Shown here piece by piece: positions 45,406-53,759 of a DNA stretch of 64,000 bases. The position numbers and the translations under genes are program-made. This stretch comes from Photobacterium sp. GJ3 (GTDB lineage: Bacteria > Pseudomonadota > Gammaproteobacteria > Enterobacterales > Vibrionaceae): positions 3,224,001 through 3,288,000 of the forward strand of contig NZ_CP073578.1 of NCBI RefSeq assembly GCF_018199995.1, written 5' to 3'. Under the pieces are notes generated by a model. That model was given only the letters and a program-made list of their open reading frames with translations, made no database searches and was not told the origin of the DNA. Positions within the stretch are counted from its first letter, which is position 1, and each line of letters begins with the position of its first letter.

Positions 45406-45731
45406 TGAAATATTTAGCACTGATATTTTTCACAACCATCTGCTTTCAAGTATCCGCAGCGACACATTTGCATAGTCAGGATACGGGTGTCATCAGCCGT
45501 GTTTTTGTCAATCCTGAAGGGGCTATCGCAGTCCAGCTCAAGCAAGGTTTCCCAAAAGCAAAGTCAGATAACCAATGTCCGGAAAACAATGGTTGGGCAG
45601 GACTGCGAATGGCAGATAACGCGATTAAATCTGCGATTCTGGCGGCTAAAACGGCAAACTTACCGGTCACAATCACCATTGAAGGCTGTGAAGGTCCCTG
45701 GCTTAAAATTAAAGATATTTATCTGAATTAA
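45405..45731 (+). CDS. small secreted cysteine-pair protein 4
   Basis: A 108-aa protein with a signal peptide ending in VSA. The mature part shows TGVISRVFVNPEGAIAVQL, a central Cys in SDNQCPENNGWAGLRM, the helix IKSAILAAKTANLPVTITI and the late Cys in EGCEGPW. Last of the four plus-strand genes; a hairpin terminator follows directly. Of the group it best shows the shared fold and can serve as the reference member. Confidence 0.7.
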   Translation: MKYLALIFFTTICFQVSAATHLHSQDTGVISRVFVNPEGAIAVQLKQGFPKAKSDNQCPENNGWAGLRMADNAIKSAILAAKTANLPVTITIEGCEGPWLKIKDIYLN

Positions 45732-45736
45732 TGAAT

Positions 45737-45760
45737 AGCCCGTAATTCATCTTACGGGCT
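45737..45760. terminator. terminator between the two convergent groups of small secreted proteins
   Basis: AGCCCGTAA and TTACGGGCT pair over nine bases with a six-base loop; AT-rich on both sides. Confidence 0.82.
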
Positions 45761-45805
45761 TAAATATAAGTTATTTTATTGAAATCGATTGAAGCATCAT
45801 GAACC

Positions 45806-46132
45806 TTACCGGATATGAAGACCCGTCGCCGTACACGTGGCATTTTCGTTCTTTTTGTAGTCAATCCGAATCACTTTAAACCCTGCACTTTTTGCTGCGA
45901 GCACCTGGGAAAACATGGCTTTCCCCGATTCTGTCGACAGCTCTAAGTACATAATTCCCCATTGACAATCCTTGATCCCTTCCGCGGTATAAAAACCCGC
46001 CGTCGTCGTGCCTTCCGAAAACACTGTCGTGATCGTAAAACTCTGGTTGATTTCAAGGTCACTTTGATTCGCCATCACCGATGAAGAGAATGAAATCAAG
46101 CCAAATAATGTGCATAATATTTTTTTCATCAT
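45806..46132 (-). CDS. small secreted cysteine-pair protein 5
   Basis: A 108-aa protein with a signal peptide (MMKKILCTLFGLISFSSSVM, cut near MANQ). The mature part has FTITTVFSEGTTTAGFY, the central Cys in KDCQWGIMYLEL, the helix AMFSQVLAAKSAGFKVIRI and the late Cys in NATCTATGL. It follows protein 6 by 15 bases. Either of the two ATGs (46132, 46129) may be used. Confidence 0.7.
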   Translation of the reverse strand: MMKKILCTLFGLISFSSSVMANQSDLEINQSFTITTVFSEGTTTAGFYTAEGIKDCQWGIMYLELSTESGKAMFSQVLAAKSAGFKVIRIDYKKNENATCTATGLHIR

Positions 46133-46147
46133 AAAACCTATAATTGA

Positions 46148-46477
46148 TTAACCTGCAGGATCAACCTGATTGACAATACAGTAGCCACCCTGGTATTCGA
46201 TTCCGGATGTATATATGGTTGCAACACGATTATTCGCTGCCCACTGTGCTAACACCACAGAGATCATCGTCGTATTTTCCTGTTTGATTTTCATCCAGTT
46301 ATATGGCGTCCCTGCACAGTTTTCAGGAATCGCTTGATTCTCAACTTTCACTAATAACGCCCCTTCGATGGCAGTTATATTGGTGATTTTTCCTGAAATA
46401 TAATGACTGGCAGCATTCACAGATAGCGATGTCATCGCGATGGCAGCCGAAATAACAGCATATATATACTTTTTCAT
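46148..46477 (-). CDS. small secreted cysteine-pair protein 6
   Basis: A 109-aa protein starting at the ATG at 46477, seven bases after GGAG. Signal peptide ends near VNAA. The mature part has KITNITAIEGALLVKVENQA, the central Cys in PENCAGTPYNWMKIK, the helix MISVVLAQWAANNRVATIY and the late Cys in GGYCIVNQV. The GTPYNWM-K segment resembles the C-x-W-M pattern of DUF5992-like secreted proteins of vibrios, but I cannot confirm membership. Confidence 0.7.
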   Translation of the reverse strand: MKKYIYAVISAAIAMTSLSVNAASHYISGKITNITAIEGALLVKVENQAIPENCAGTPYNWMKIKQENTTMISVVLAQWAANNRVATIYTSGIEYQGGYCIVNQVDPAG

Positions 46478-46490
46478 TATTGTTCTCCAA

Positions 46491-46823
46491 TTACGTAAAC
46501 ATCCGAACATACATCACTTCACAACCTTCCGAGTTTTCAACAATCCGGACCGTCAGTTTTTTCTGAGTCGACACTGCCGTCAGGATGGTCGAATACATCA
46601 CTTCAAAAATGGGGTGTGTGTTCTTCAGCGTCATGTAATAGCCTTCCGCTAACTTACAATTCAGCTTCTCTTTGCCAGCGGGTGCTTCCAGGTAGATGTT
46701 GCCCGTACTACTCGGGTACACAGACACCAGTATATCTTTTCCTACCCCCTGACACTGGTTCGGATAACACGCTGCCCAGGTGGTCGGGCTGAGAAAAAAC
46801 AGCAGGAAAATAAAATATTTCAT
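46491..46823 (-). CDS. small secreted cysteine-rich protein 7
   Basis: A 110-aa protein with a signal peptide (MKYFIFLLFFLSPTTWA). Mature protein has four cysteines: ACYPNQCQGVGKD at the N-terminus, LNCKLAEGYYMTL in the middle, and EGCEVMYVRM at the end. The helix is VMYSTILTAVSTQKKLTVRI. It is a clear recent paralogue of protein 8, with nearly the same signal peptide and C-terminal half. Confidence 0.72.
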   Translation of the reverse strand: MKYFIFLLFFLSPTTWAACYPNQCQGVGKDILVSVYPSSTGNIYLEAPAGKEKLNCKLAEGYYMTLKNTHPIFEVMYSTILTAVSTQKKLTVRIVENSEGCEVMYVRMFT

Positions 46824-46843
46824 GAATCAGCTCATTCTATGAT

Positions 46844-47176
46844 TTAAGGGGTCATGGTAACGTAAGAAACTTCGCACTCGGGTGAGTTCTCCACAATTCT
46901 GATTTGCAGTGATTTCTGTGCTGCAATCCCTGTCAGAATCGTCGAATAAATCTCCCGATATAACAAATGATTCATTTTCAGCGTCATATATTGCCCTTCA
47001 AAAAGATCACACTTCAGGTTTTCTTTTCCCTCTGGTGCACCAATATAGATGTTACCACTGGATGCCAGGTAGGTTCGGGTTAATACTTCTTTCCCTACAC
47101 CGTAGCAGGCAATATTATTGCATGCCGCCCAGGTGGCAGGGCTCATCAAAAATAATAGAAAGAGAATGGTTTTCAT
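46844..47176 (-). CDS. small secreted cysteine-rich protein 8
   Basis: A 110-aa protein with a signal peptide (MKTILFLLFLMSPATWA) and four mature cysteines (ACNNIACYGVGKE, LKCDLFEGQYMTL, PECEVSYVTM). The helix is IYSTILTGIAAQKSLQIRI. First gene of the leftward group; immediately upstream lies the tail of a further copy (47196-47225), so the group expanded by tandem duplication. Confidence 0.72.
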   Translation of the reverse strand: MKTILFLLFLMSPATWAACNNIACYGVGKEVLTRTYLASSGNIYIGAPEGKENLKCDLFEGQYMTLKMNHLLYREIYSTILTGIAAQKSLQIRIVENSPECEVSYVTMTP

Positions 47177-47195
47177 GGCTCACTCATACTGTGAT

Positions 47196-47225
47196 TCAAG
47201 GGTTCATGGTGACGTAAGATACTTC
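47196..47225 (-). pseudogene. C-terminal remnant of a ninth small secreted protein gene
   Basis: Read leftward, the codons give EVSYVTMNP then TGA, nearly the C-terminus of protein 8 (EVSYVTMTP), and the surrounding 38 bases also match. Homology ends at about 47228. The following stretch to 47508 is AT-rich and holds no gene I can see. Confidence 0.65.
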
Positions 47226-47508
47226 ACCCTATAGCACTTTGCCACGATCTGATTTTTGGCGCCCCAGATACTGCGACCTCAGTCAACATTCACCTGAGGA
47301 ATATACCAATAAAACAATTTACTCGCCCTCAAAGGTATTCAACTTTCATTGAGATCACATAGATTCTCTTCACTTTCTTTTTGGGCTCATCCCAAAACCC
47401 TTTATAATTTAAAGCATATCAAAATCATTAACACCGTTTATATTTATCGGAAAATTAAAACCAAAACCATTACAAGTAAGATGGTTGTTTATATTACAGA
47501 CTTTTTAG

Positions 47509-48375
47509 TCAAGAAATAACATCTTCAGCCTGTGACCATGTATGAGTATAATGCTTTCTCTCATTAAACCGAATTTCCTTTAAAGTAGGAACTTCCAGCA
47601 ATGACGTTAAATATCCATCTTCAACATTGGTATTACCTATAAAAAATATACTCTCTAGTGACTGAGAGTTATCAAATGATCTTAAGGAGTTAATGTTTCC
47701 ACAATCATTCAACATAACTTTTTTCACTTTTCCCAGTTTACCAATCGAAGATACATCATACACTTTTTTACAATTGTCGATTTCCATTACATGCAAACTT
47801 TGACACTTCTCAATGTTAGAAATATTTTCAAGTTTAGGGCAGTCAACTAAATCTAGAATAGATAAATATTTAAGATTCTCAACGCCTGATAAAGACACAA
47901 GTTTTCTCGAAGTTATTTGCAAACATTTTAGATTAGACAGTGCTTGAACATCCATCAGGTTATCATGTGGATAGTTTATAATATTAAGGAGATTTAAACC
48001 TTCACAACAAAGAACTGTTTTTGCTTTTGGTCTCCACTGAACCTTACATATCTTTAAATTTCTGAACATTGAAAAATCAGGTGCTTTTGTAAACTCACAT
48101 TGCAACCCTAAATATTCAATGTCTTTAACACTCTCTAAAGGAGATATATCTTTCACCTCCCAAGAATAAATTTCCACACCTCTCAATTCAGGCAATGCCT
48201 TAATGAAGGAAATATCATTATCATTCCAACCTGCAGATTTACTTAGACGCAGAACAGAAATATTTTCTTTATCTATTACTGATTTAAGGCTATCAGACCA
48301 AGAATCTGTTAATACAAGACAACGCCCCATTCCATTTTCAGCCTCATCAATGAAATATTCACTATTGTTATTCAA
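47509..48375 (-). CDS. leucine-rich repeat protein, probable immunity protein of the GIY-YIG toxin
   Basis: A 288-aa cytoplasmic protein built of about nine irregular leucine-rich repeats, for example LPELRGVEIYSWEVKDISPL, LKYLSILDLVDCPKLENIS and LHVMEIDNCKKVYDVSSI. It starts at a TTG at 48375 that overlaps the toxin end and has a perfect AGGAGG seven bases upstream, inside the last toxin codons. Immediate 3' placement after a polymorphic toxin tip, and tight coupling, point to an immunity role; this is inference from gene order, as LRR immunity proteins are known in such loci. Confidence 0.7.
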   Translation of the reverse strand: MNNNSEYFIDEAENGMGRCLVLTDSWSDSLKSVIDKENISVLRLSKSAGWNDNDISFIKALPELRGVEIYSWEVKDISPLESVKDIEYLGLQCEFTKAPDFSMFRNLKICKVQWRPKAKTVLCCEGLNLLNIINYPHDNLMDVQALSNLKCLQITSRKLVSLSGVENLKYLSILDLVDCPKLENISNIEKCQSLHVMEIDNCKKVYDVSSIGKLGKVKKVMLNDCGNINSLRSFDNSQSLESIFFIGNTNVEDGYLTSLLEVPTLKEIRFNERKHYTHTWSQAEDVIS

Positions 48376-48664
48376 GTAAGTGCCTCCTGTTTAGGCTAAT
48401 TGGATCAACTTTATCAGAAAATCGAGCAGGTACACCACCAGTAATTTCTTGAATACGTTTGTGCTCTGATAATTCCCTTGCAGTTTTCCCTCCTAAAACT
48501 TCTGTAGTCTTCACCTCCTGACTTGAATCTAGATTACCAGATTTAATATGTTGCTTAAGGCGATTAGGAATATTAACTGACTGCCCGACATATTGCCTAC
48601 CAGATGTATCTGTAAATTCATAAACTCCCTCTTTTACTGCCCCAACACTCCAGGGCGTCCGCAT
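48368..48664 (-). pseudogene. orphan Rhs toxin tip, GIY-YIG nuclease domain, cut off by ISAs1
   Basis: About 90 codons of a GIY-YIG nuclease: GVYEFTDTSGRQYVGQSVNI holds the paired GVY and YVG motifs, followed by PNRLKQHIKSG (Arg and His) and SEHKRIQEITGG with the likely catalytic Glu. The frame runs into the end of the IS at 48651, where MRTPWS is IS-derived, so the Rhs core and start are gone. Such tips are the variable C-termini of Rhs proteins, delivered by type VI secretion or similar. Without a leader it is probably silent, while the coupled immunity gene remains. Confidence 0.75.
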
Positions 48665-49798
48665 GAATGGTTAAGGTTTAGCCATTGACGTAAATCCAGC
48701 CACAAGGACTTGCTCCAAAAAGGCGGGTTTCATCATGCAACGTTTCTGTTTCATCGGCACGCTAATCTTGGTTGGCTCAGCTCTGAGCATGTTCAGTGCC
48801 ATGTGCCTTAACCCCGCCAGGTTTTCAGCCGCGTTTTCTCGGTAAATCTGACAAGCATCTTCTCGCATACTCACATCTAATATCCAGTGCATTGACTCAA
48901 TACCCCAGTGGGCACGGATGGCATTCCCGGCCTGCTCTGGGGTCAGTTCGGCTGAACTTATATAGTAGCGATACTCCAACTCTGGCTCTTTGCCTTTTGC
49001 CGCACGGTAGTTTTCGACCATCACGATGCTGGTCAGCCCGCTCCAAGTGGAGAAGTCCCCCTCCAGCTCACTGGCATTCAATACATGGCAAGTACGCGCT
49101 TCAACCCGCCCCTTTTGCTTCTCAATTTGACACGTGGTCTTCTCTATTGGGGCGCGGCGGTATGGGGCGAAAGCGGTCTGTACGGCTGCCGCTAACTTGC
49201 CCGGATTGCCCTTAACCGCCAATAAGTAATCAGCGCCGGTATTGCGGTGATTTCATTGCTCTTGTTGTCGGTTTTGAGTTGGCCCAATACCAATTGGTTG
49301 GCGCTGGCGTAGGCACTCACCATATGGATGGTGCTTTGCCTGTCGTCTCTGTCATAGGAGCCGCGTAAGGTCTTGCCATCAATGGCAACCACCTCACCAC
49401 AGGTCAACTTGTGCACCGCTTTCATCCAGGCAAGAAAGCAGTCACGAAACTCAGCGGGATCTATACTCGCAATCAAACGAGCAAAGGTATCATCAACGGG
49501 TACCCCTTTTTCAAATAGATTCTGTTTAAGAAACCACTCATGGTGGCCAAGAACGTATTCGCGAATATCGGTCCAGCCTTGGCCTCCGGCTATCACGGCG
49601 CAGACGAGCCAAACAAAATATCAAACAGAGGGTAGTCCACTTTTGCGCTTTGTCGTTCGTCACAGATGATACTGAAATGTTCTTTGATGGTATCGATATT
49701 CATGGCCACTCCTCAAAAGAGGAGCATAAGATCACAATTGGTTCGTTTGGTCAATTTTCACTTAGCATTGAGCAAAAAACGTTCATGATCTTACCCTG
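48651..49798 (-). mobile_element. ISAs1-family insertion sequence, defective
   Basis: The ends CAGGGCGTCCGCATGAATG (left) and the complement of CGTTCATGATCTTACCCTG (right) are imperfect inverted repeats of the kind seen in ISAs1. The 1148-bp element carries a broken transposase. No target duplication is evident in the flanks, suggesting that recombination has removed one side. Confidence 0.82.
48671..49703 (-). pseudogene. ISAs1-family transposase, broken
   Basis: DDE transposase remains: an N-terminal frame (from ATG at 49703), a middle block with CGEVVAIDGKTLRGSYDRDD and a C-terminal block with HWGIESMHWILDVSMREDAC. Faults are a 1-nt shift near 49605 (between DILF and CAVIAGG) and a deletion of about 100 bases near 49205-49230 that joins EITAIPAL to YLLAVKGN and removes the second catalytic Asp. 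Compared with the intact copy at 61033-62157 it is diverged, so it is a different ISAs1 member. Confidence 0.88.
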
Positions 49799-50289
49799 TT
49801 AATTCACTGAATTTTCGATAAAATTCAATTCAGGATGCATTCCAACATACAAACTGGAAGAGTATTTTATAAACAGACAGAAATAATATTTTTTTACTTG
49901 GTCAGTCATAATATCATGGCGACTGTAATGTCATGATAAATACCTCAAAAAATTCATTTAATACAGTACCTTAGGTGTAATTCACGAGAAGCTTGATTCT
50001 TAAGGCCCTGTCTATGAATGCTTCTCATCACTTCATCAGCCAATCGTACTACCCTGCTTTCTTCTAAAATCTTGTCAAGACCATGCTATTGCATAGACTA
50101 GGAGTTAAGATAATGGCAACGTTAATCAGAACACTTTTTATGATCCTAACTAAGAAACTTATTACCCTGCGTATAAAGCAGGGACTTACCCAACAACATA
50201 TAGTGATCCGGGAAGTACTGGAAATCCTAGTAATAAAGTATCATTCTCGTCGCTGGGATAAGAGCAGGCAAGAGAAGGCGGCTAAATGA
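49799..50289 (+). other. gene-poor stretch ending in an XRE-like regulator tail
   Basis: No complete gene. The last third (about 50190-50289, plus strand) reads REVLEILVIKYHSRRWDK, then SRQEKAAK and TGA, similar to the tail VLESLIIKYQSRRRDLGR found at 60048-60129 and to the C-termini of small XRE-type regulators. Another frame (50154-50261) gives KAGTYPTTYSDPGSTGNPSN and could be a toxin scrap; I do not rely on it. Confidence 0.4.
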
Positions 50290-50921
50290 GTGATGATGCA
50301 GCCATCCAGCAACTGATTGAACAACTCAGCAACAGGGTATCTGGCAGACGGCGTTCAGCAGCTAAGAAGCTGAGAAAACTAAAAACCAAAGAAGCAGGCC
50401 CCGCACTGTTTGCCGCCTTAAAAAACGAACTCAATGATAAACGTACCTGGGAAACGCAATATCAGATGATCATGGCTTTGGGAGAATCTGGTTACACCGA
50501 GAGCCTAGATTTTTTACGTCAACTTGCCGAACAAGAATTTGAAGCAACAATGATTTATGTCGCAATCGGAGACTCAATAACAAGACTTATTTATTTAGAT
50601 GAAAAAAATGTTCATAACGTTATCGAACAAGTGCTAAGTCTCCCCCAGAATTCTTTTTTTTGTAATGGAATCCTAAGAGCAATTGCAATGCAAAGAATTG
50701 TTCCAGAAGAAAGGGATATAAAAAGACTGCTTAAATTTGCAGACAGTCGCGGCACATCTGATAACAACACCACCTGGATTGTTTCAGCTTCTGCTGGTTG
50801 GCACAAAAACGAAAACACCATTCCATTTCTACAAAAACATGCGGACTCAGAAAACCAACAAACAAAAAAAGCAGCCGAAGCTGCTTTAAAGAAAAAATAT
50901 ATTAAGTGGTCAATTTTATAG
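50286..50921 (+). CDS. HEAT-repeat protein, probable orphan immunity protein
   Basis: A 211-aa protein of helical HEAT-like repeats: VSGRRRSAAKKLRKLKTKEA, YQMIMALGESGYTESLDFL, and a C-terminal lysine-rich KKAAEAALKKKY. HEAT-repeat proteins of this size commonly occur as immunity partners in Rhs/polymorphic toxin loci. It is one of the few plus-strand genes here, its start overlaps the preceding XRE-like tail by four bases, and it converges on the DUF4265 gene with a six-base overlap. No toxin partner is next to it. Confidence 0.6.
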   Translation: MSDDAAIQQLIEQLSNRVSGRRRSAAKKLRKLKTKEAGPALFAALKNELNDKRTWETQYQMIMALGESGYTESLDFLRQLAEQEFEATMIYVAIGDSITRLIYLDEKNVHNVIEQVLSLPQNSFFCNGILRAIAMQRIVPEERDIKRLLKFADSRGTSDNNTTWIVSASAGWHKNENTIPFLQKHADSENQQTKKAAEAALKKKYIKWSIL

Positions 50922-51347
50922 GAAGCCTAAACAGGCTTCCTCATAATCCCACTTACCGTTGGACTCGCCTTCATCGAGATAGGCTCGAATCTCATCATAA
51001 GAAATAGTTGGAGGAATATCGACAGCGATTAACCGGGGTTGATCGCTAACCTCAGAGCTACACCCCATGGACTCTAAGGTTTCCCTTACGGACTGAACCT
51101 CCTGATCGCTGGCAAACCAGATACGTACTGTACTATGGCCTGAAGGCTCCAATAGCTCTTTCATATACAGACATCCATCTACTTCTTCAGCACTAACGAC
51201 ATCTCCAAGCGAAACACCTTTAACATAAAAAGGAATGTTATCCAGCTTGAAACCTTTTCCGTCCGGCAAAGTCCATAAGGACTCAGTTTCATTTCGGTTT
51301 GAATCGCTAACGGGATATTCAAAAAATAATTTTACGTGCTCACTCAT
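50916..51347 (-). CDS. DUF4265 protein, probable immunity protein of the HNH tip
   Basis: A 143-aa protein matching DUF4265: LFFEYPVSDSNRNETESLW, KLDNIPFYVKGVSLGDVVSA and the C-terminal DEIRAYLDEGESNGKWDYEE. It starts five bases after the end of the repaired HNH toxin frame, the usual toxin-immunity spacing. Acidic overall, as fits binding of a basic nuclease. Immunity role is inferred from position. Confidence 0.7.
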   Translation of the reverse strand: MSEHVKLFFEYPVSDSNRNETESLWTLPDGKGFKLDNIPFYVKGVSLGDVVSAEEVDGCLYMKELLEPSGHSTVRIWFASDQEVQSVRETLESMGCSSEVSDQPRLIAVDIPPTISYDEIRAYLDEGESNGKWDYEEACLGFL

Positions 51348-51352
51348 AGTTA

Positions 51353-52404
51353 CTAATTATTACTTTTATCTAAATTACATCTACAGCACAGAATTTGACC
51401 ATTTTCAAGCGTGCCATCACCACCTTTAGATCTCGGGCTGATGTGATCTCTGTGCCGCTCGTTTTCTGGTGGGGTCACACCGCGCCGATGTCTTTGGTGC
51501 AGGAACAACTTCAGTATCACAGTTAGTACAACGATTCACACCGCCATTTTGCGCTGCATTTTCTGCGTCAATTTCTCTTTTGGTTTTTTGAGTAAAAACC
51601 TTACCAGTTCGATCAACACCAGCAGATCCTGCTTTCTTTGTAACCTTTTCTTCAGTCTTTTCAACCTTGTTATCAACTCTCTCCACTGCTTTCGCGGTAG
51701 CATTTAAAGACTGCTTCACTCGGCGAAAATTAGCGAACCTCTCTGCAGCATAAGCTGCACCTCGAGCAATAAACGAAGCGCCTCTAGCAACGGGTACCAC
51801 AGACATAAGCGCGACTACAGCTTCCTATTTCTCTGCGTCCGTGGACTGATTTACAAAGTTTTCATTACCCCACACAAACCGATTTTCAATGGGCTTAAAT
51901 TGATGCTTCCTTTGACCTCTTCTTTCCCCACTGAAATCATGAACTCTGGTGCCGGTTACAGTCATTGTCTCAGTATATTTACCATTACTGTGATCAGCGT
52001 TAGAGTTATCATTATCTCCCGCTTCGGAGTTTTCCTCCGTCTCAAAACCGGTTGGATCGGTATACTTCAGTGGGTTATTCCACGTATAAGTATAGCGGTT
52101 GAAGCTGCCTGTCACATAAGGTGACTGGATCAGCGGTTCTGCACTCAGGAAACGGCCGAGTTCCTGATCATATACACGGCCGTTCATGTGGAGCAGGCCC
52201 ACTTCTTCAATGTGCTCGTGGCCAGTGTAGCCGCGGTTGGTCATCGCATCTTGCAAGACCGACTGCTGATGGTGAGTGTCACGCCACTGCACACTCCGCA
52301 TCCGCCCCCAAACATCGAAGCTCCGGCGTTCAACGATATAGCCATAGCCGTCATCATGTCTAAAGTATTCAAGGTCTGAAGATGATACGGAAAGTGCTGG
52401 AGAG
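51353..52404 (-). pseudogene. Rhs core fragment with HNH nuclease toxin tip, inactivated
   Basis: Read leftward: SSSDLEYFRHDDGYGYIVER, the RHS-associated core YDQELGRFLSAEPLIQSPYV and NNPLKYTDPTGF, a linker, then RCTNCDTEVVPAPKTSAR and, in a shifted frame, HRDHISPRSKGGDGT and CCRCNLDKSNN, an HNH nuclease with zinc cysteines. Faults are loss of all Rhs sequence before the core, a TAG at 51825 (where the related copy at about 59605 has a Leu codon), and a missing base near 51482-51487. It ends at the TAG at 51353. The nearly complete tip suggests recent inactivation. Confidence 0.8.
52117..52404 (-). repeat. Rhs core repeat, copy 1 (288 bp, identical to 59781-60068)
   Basis: The segment coding for SSSDLEYFRHD through AEPLIQSPYV is the same base for base in both copies, while sequences on either side differ. 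Shared core is what allows tip exchange by homologous recombination. Confidence 0.9.
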
Positions 52405-52456
52405 AAGTACCAGTCCAGACGCAGAGATTTAGGAAGACAAGTGGCTTTACTTGTCG

Positions 52457-52894
52457 TTAATCTATCTCTGCTCTATTAAAAAACTGACTTAAAGATCTAC
52501 ATACAACTTCAATCTCACTCTCGGGATATTCTCCGTCATCTGATGCAAGCTCATGCGGAATACGAACCAAAGGAGGATCATCATTATCATTTAGCACTTT
52601 TAAAAAATAAGGATCTCCCGATCCAGCGAGACAAGAGGCAACGGGCAAGTATCCTAATTTAAGTACGACCTTTCCTGGATATCCCCCTAATGCTTCCTCG
52701 CACATTTGACGAACAGTAAACCACTTAAGGTCTGCGCCAAACTCCGATTCGTCATCTTCTTCATCCAAAGAAAAACACACCCCAGCCAACGGAAAACTTT
52801 TCAATAAAGACAATATACAAGAAGGCACCAATCCATCTGGAAGTTGCTCAACCAACTGATTTATATCCTCTTCGGAAGCTTTCAACCCAGTCAA
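52457..52894 (-). CDS. SUKH (SMI1/KNR4)-like probable immunity protein
   Basis: A 145-aa acidic protein whose central part, LKLGYLPVASCLAGSGDPYF followed by LKVLNDNDDPPLVRIPHE, resembles the SUKH immunity superfamily. The start is weak: a TTG at 52894 with a stop codon not far upstream, so the N-terminus may be lost. It lies between an XRE-tail junction and another immunity-like gene, with no toxin of its own. Confidence 0.55.
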   Translation of the reverse strand: MTGLKASEEDINQLVEQLPDGLVPSCILSLLKSFPLAGVCFSLDEEDDESEFGADLKWFTVRQMCEEALGGYPGKVVLKLGYLPVASCLAGSGDPYFLKVLNDNDDPPLVRIPHELASDDGEYPESEIEVVCRSLSQFFNRAEID

Positions 52895-52992
52895 CTGAGT
52901 TTCTATCTTTTTATCTCAGATATAAGACTCATTATAATTCCAAAACCTTTGCTAATGGTCCGTCTTTACCCGCTAGTGCAGACCAACCTGGT

Positions 52993-53469
52993 TTAACCCC
53001 CCTCAATCAAAGTGGCAAACAATTCGTCATGAATCAAAATATTTACTTTTACCCTTCCAGATTCATTACCCCAAACAACGTTTACATCTGAAATTGTATC
53101 CACTACCTGAAATACATCATGAGTAATACCATTTACATAAGCTTGAGGGTTAGCAAATGGCATATTTTCTGGCTCTTTCCATTCGGGCTCAACAGGTGTA
53201 CTACACCTGTTATAAAGCCAAACATCGCCAACTATAGAGTCGGTTTCATCAAGAAGATAAGCATAAGCTACCCGTCCATCATCATCGAAAATAGTTGAAT
53301 AACCGGTTCTATTGTCGATAAATCTACCATCACATGTCATCAAATCGTCCACTATCCCATTCACTTTTCCAATAATCTTTTTGCTCTTTTCGCCAAGCTT
53401 TTCTATCAATCTGTGAAAAATGTCGGTACTTGCGGAGCCAATTGATGTGATCGTGGCCGAAAGCTTCAA
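52993..53469 (-). CDS. unassigned immunity-like protein, N-terminus fused to transposase debris
   Basis: A frame of 158 codons. The part from about residue 17 on is a plausible protein: DGRFIDNRTGYSTIFDDDG, AYAYLLDETDSIVGDVWLYN and PEWKEPENMPFANPQAYV. The first 16 codons lie on transposase sequence read in another frame, so the true start has been lost or replaced. Acidic and small, like the immunity proteins around it; I recognise no family. Confidence 0.5.
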   Translation of the reverse strand: MKLSATITSIGSASTDIFHRLIEKLGEKSKKIIGKVNGIVDDLMTCDGRFIDNRTGYSTIFDDDGRVAYAYLLDETDSIVGDVWLYNRCSTPVEPEWKEPENMPFANPQAYVNGITHDVFQVVDTISDVNVVWGNESGRVKVNILIHDELFATLIEGG

Positions 53470-53598
53470 TCTCTAGCAGCCATCGCATCTGGAAGTGATG
53501 GCTGCCATGACAAGGAACATGATATCGACTAGGTCATGCTGGCGATTGATACGGGAACGGGTGTCTTTGATGATGCTTAGGTGGTCAAATTGGGACAT
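53425..53598 (-). pseudogene. N-terminal fragment of an ISAs1-family transposase
   Basis: From an ATG at 53598: FDHLSIIKDTRSRINRQHDL, VDIMFLVMAAITSRCDG, then after a 1-nt shift LEIEAFGHDHINWLRKYRHF. This is the conserved N-terminus of ISAs1/H-repeat transposases. It ends near 53425, where immunity-like coding begins. No IS end is visible upstream; the region 53599-53734 holds nothing I can name. Confidence 0.7.
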
Positions 53599-53759
53599 GT
53601 AGTTTGTTGATTTATCGTAGTGTGCGGGATTCGTTCGCTGTTAAATCAATAAGTTCCATGTTTCTTTAACAAAGTATGATCCGGCCCTGCCTAATCGAGT
53701 TGTACTGTTTGTTGTTCGGGTCGTGATTGTTCCAATTTCGTCTGCTTTCTTTGTAACAA

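Noticed and set aside
50154..50261. Possible toxin scrap reading KAGTYPTTYSDPGSTGNPSN
   Set aside because: Short, no start and no partner; it lies in the same stretch as the better supported XRE-like tail.
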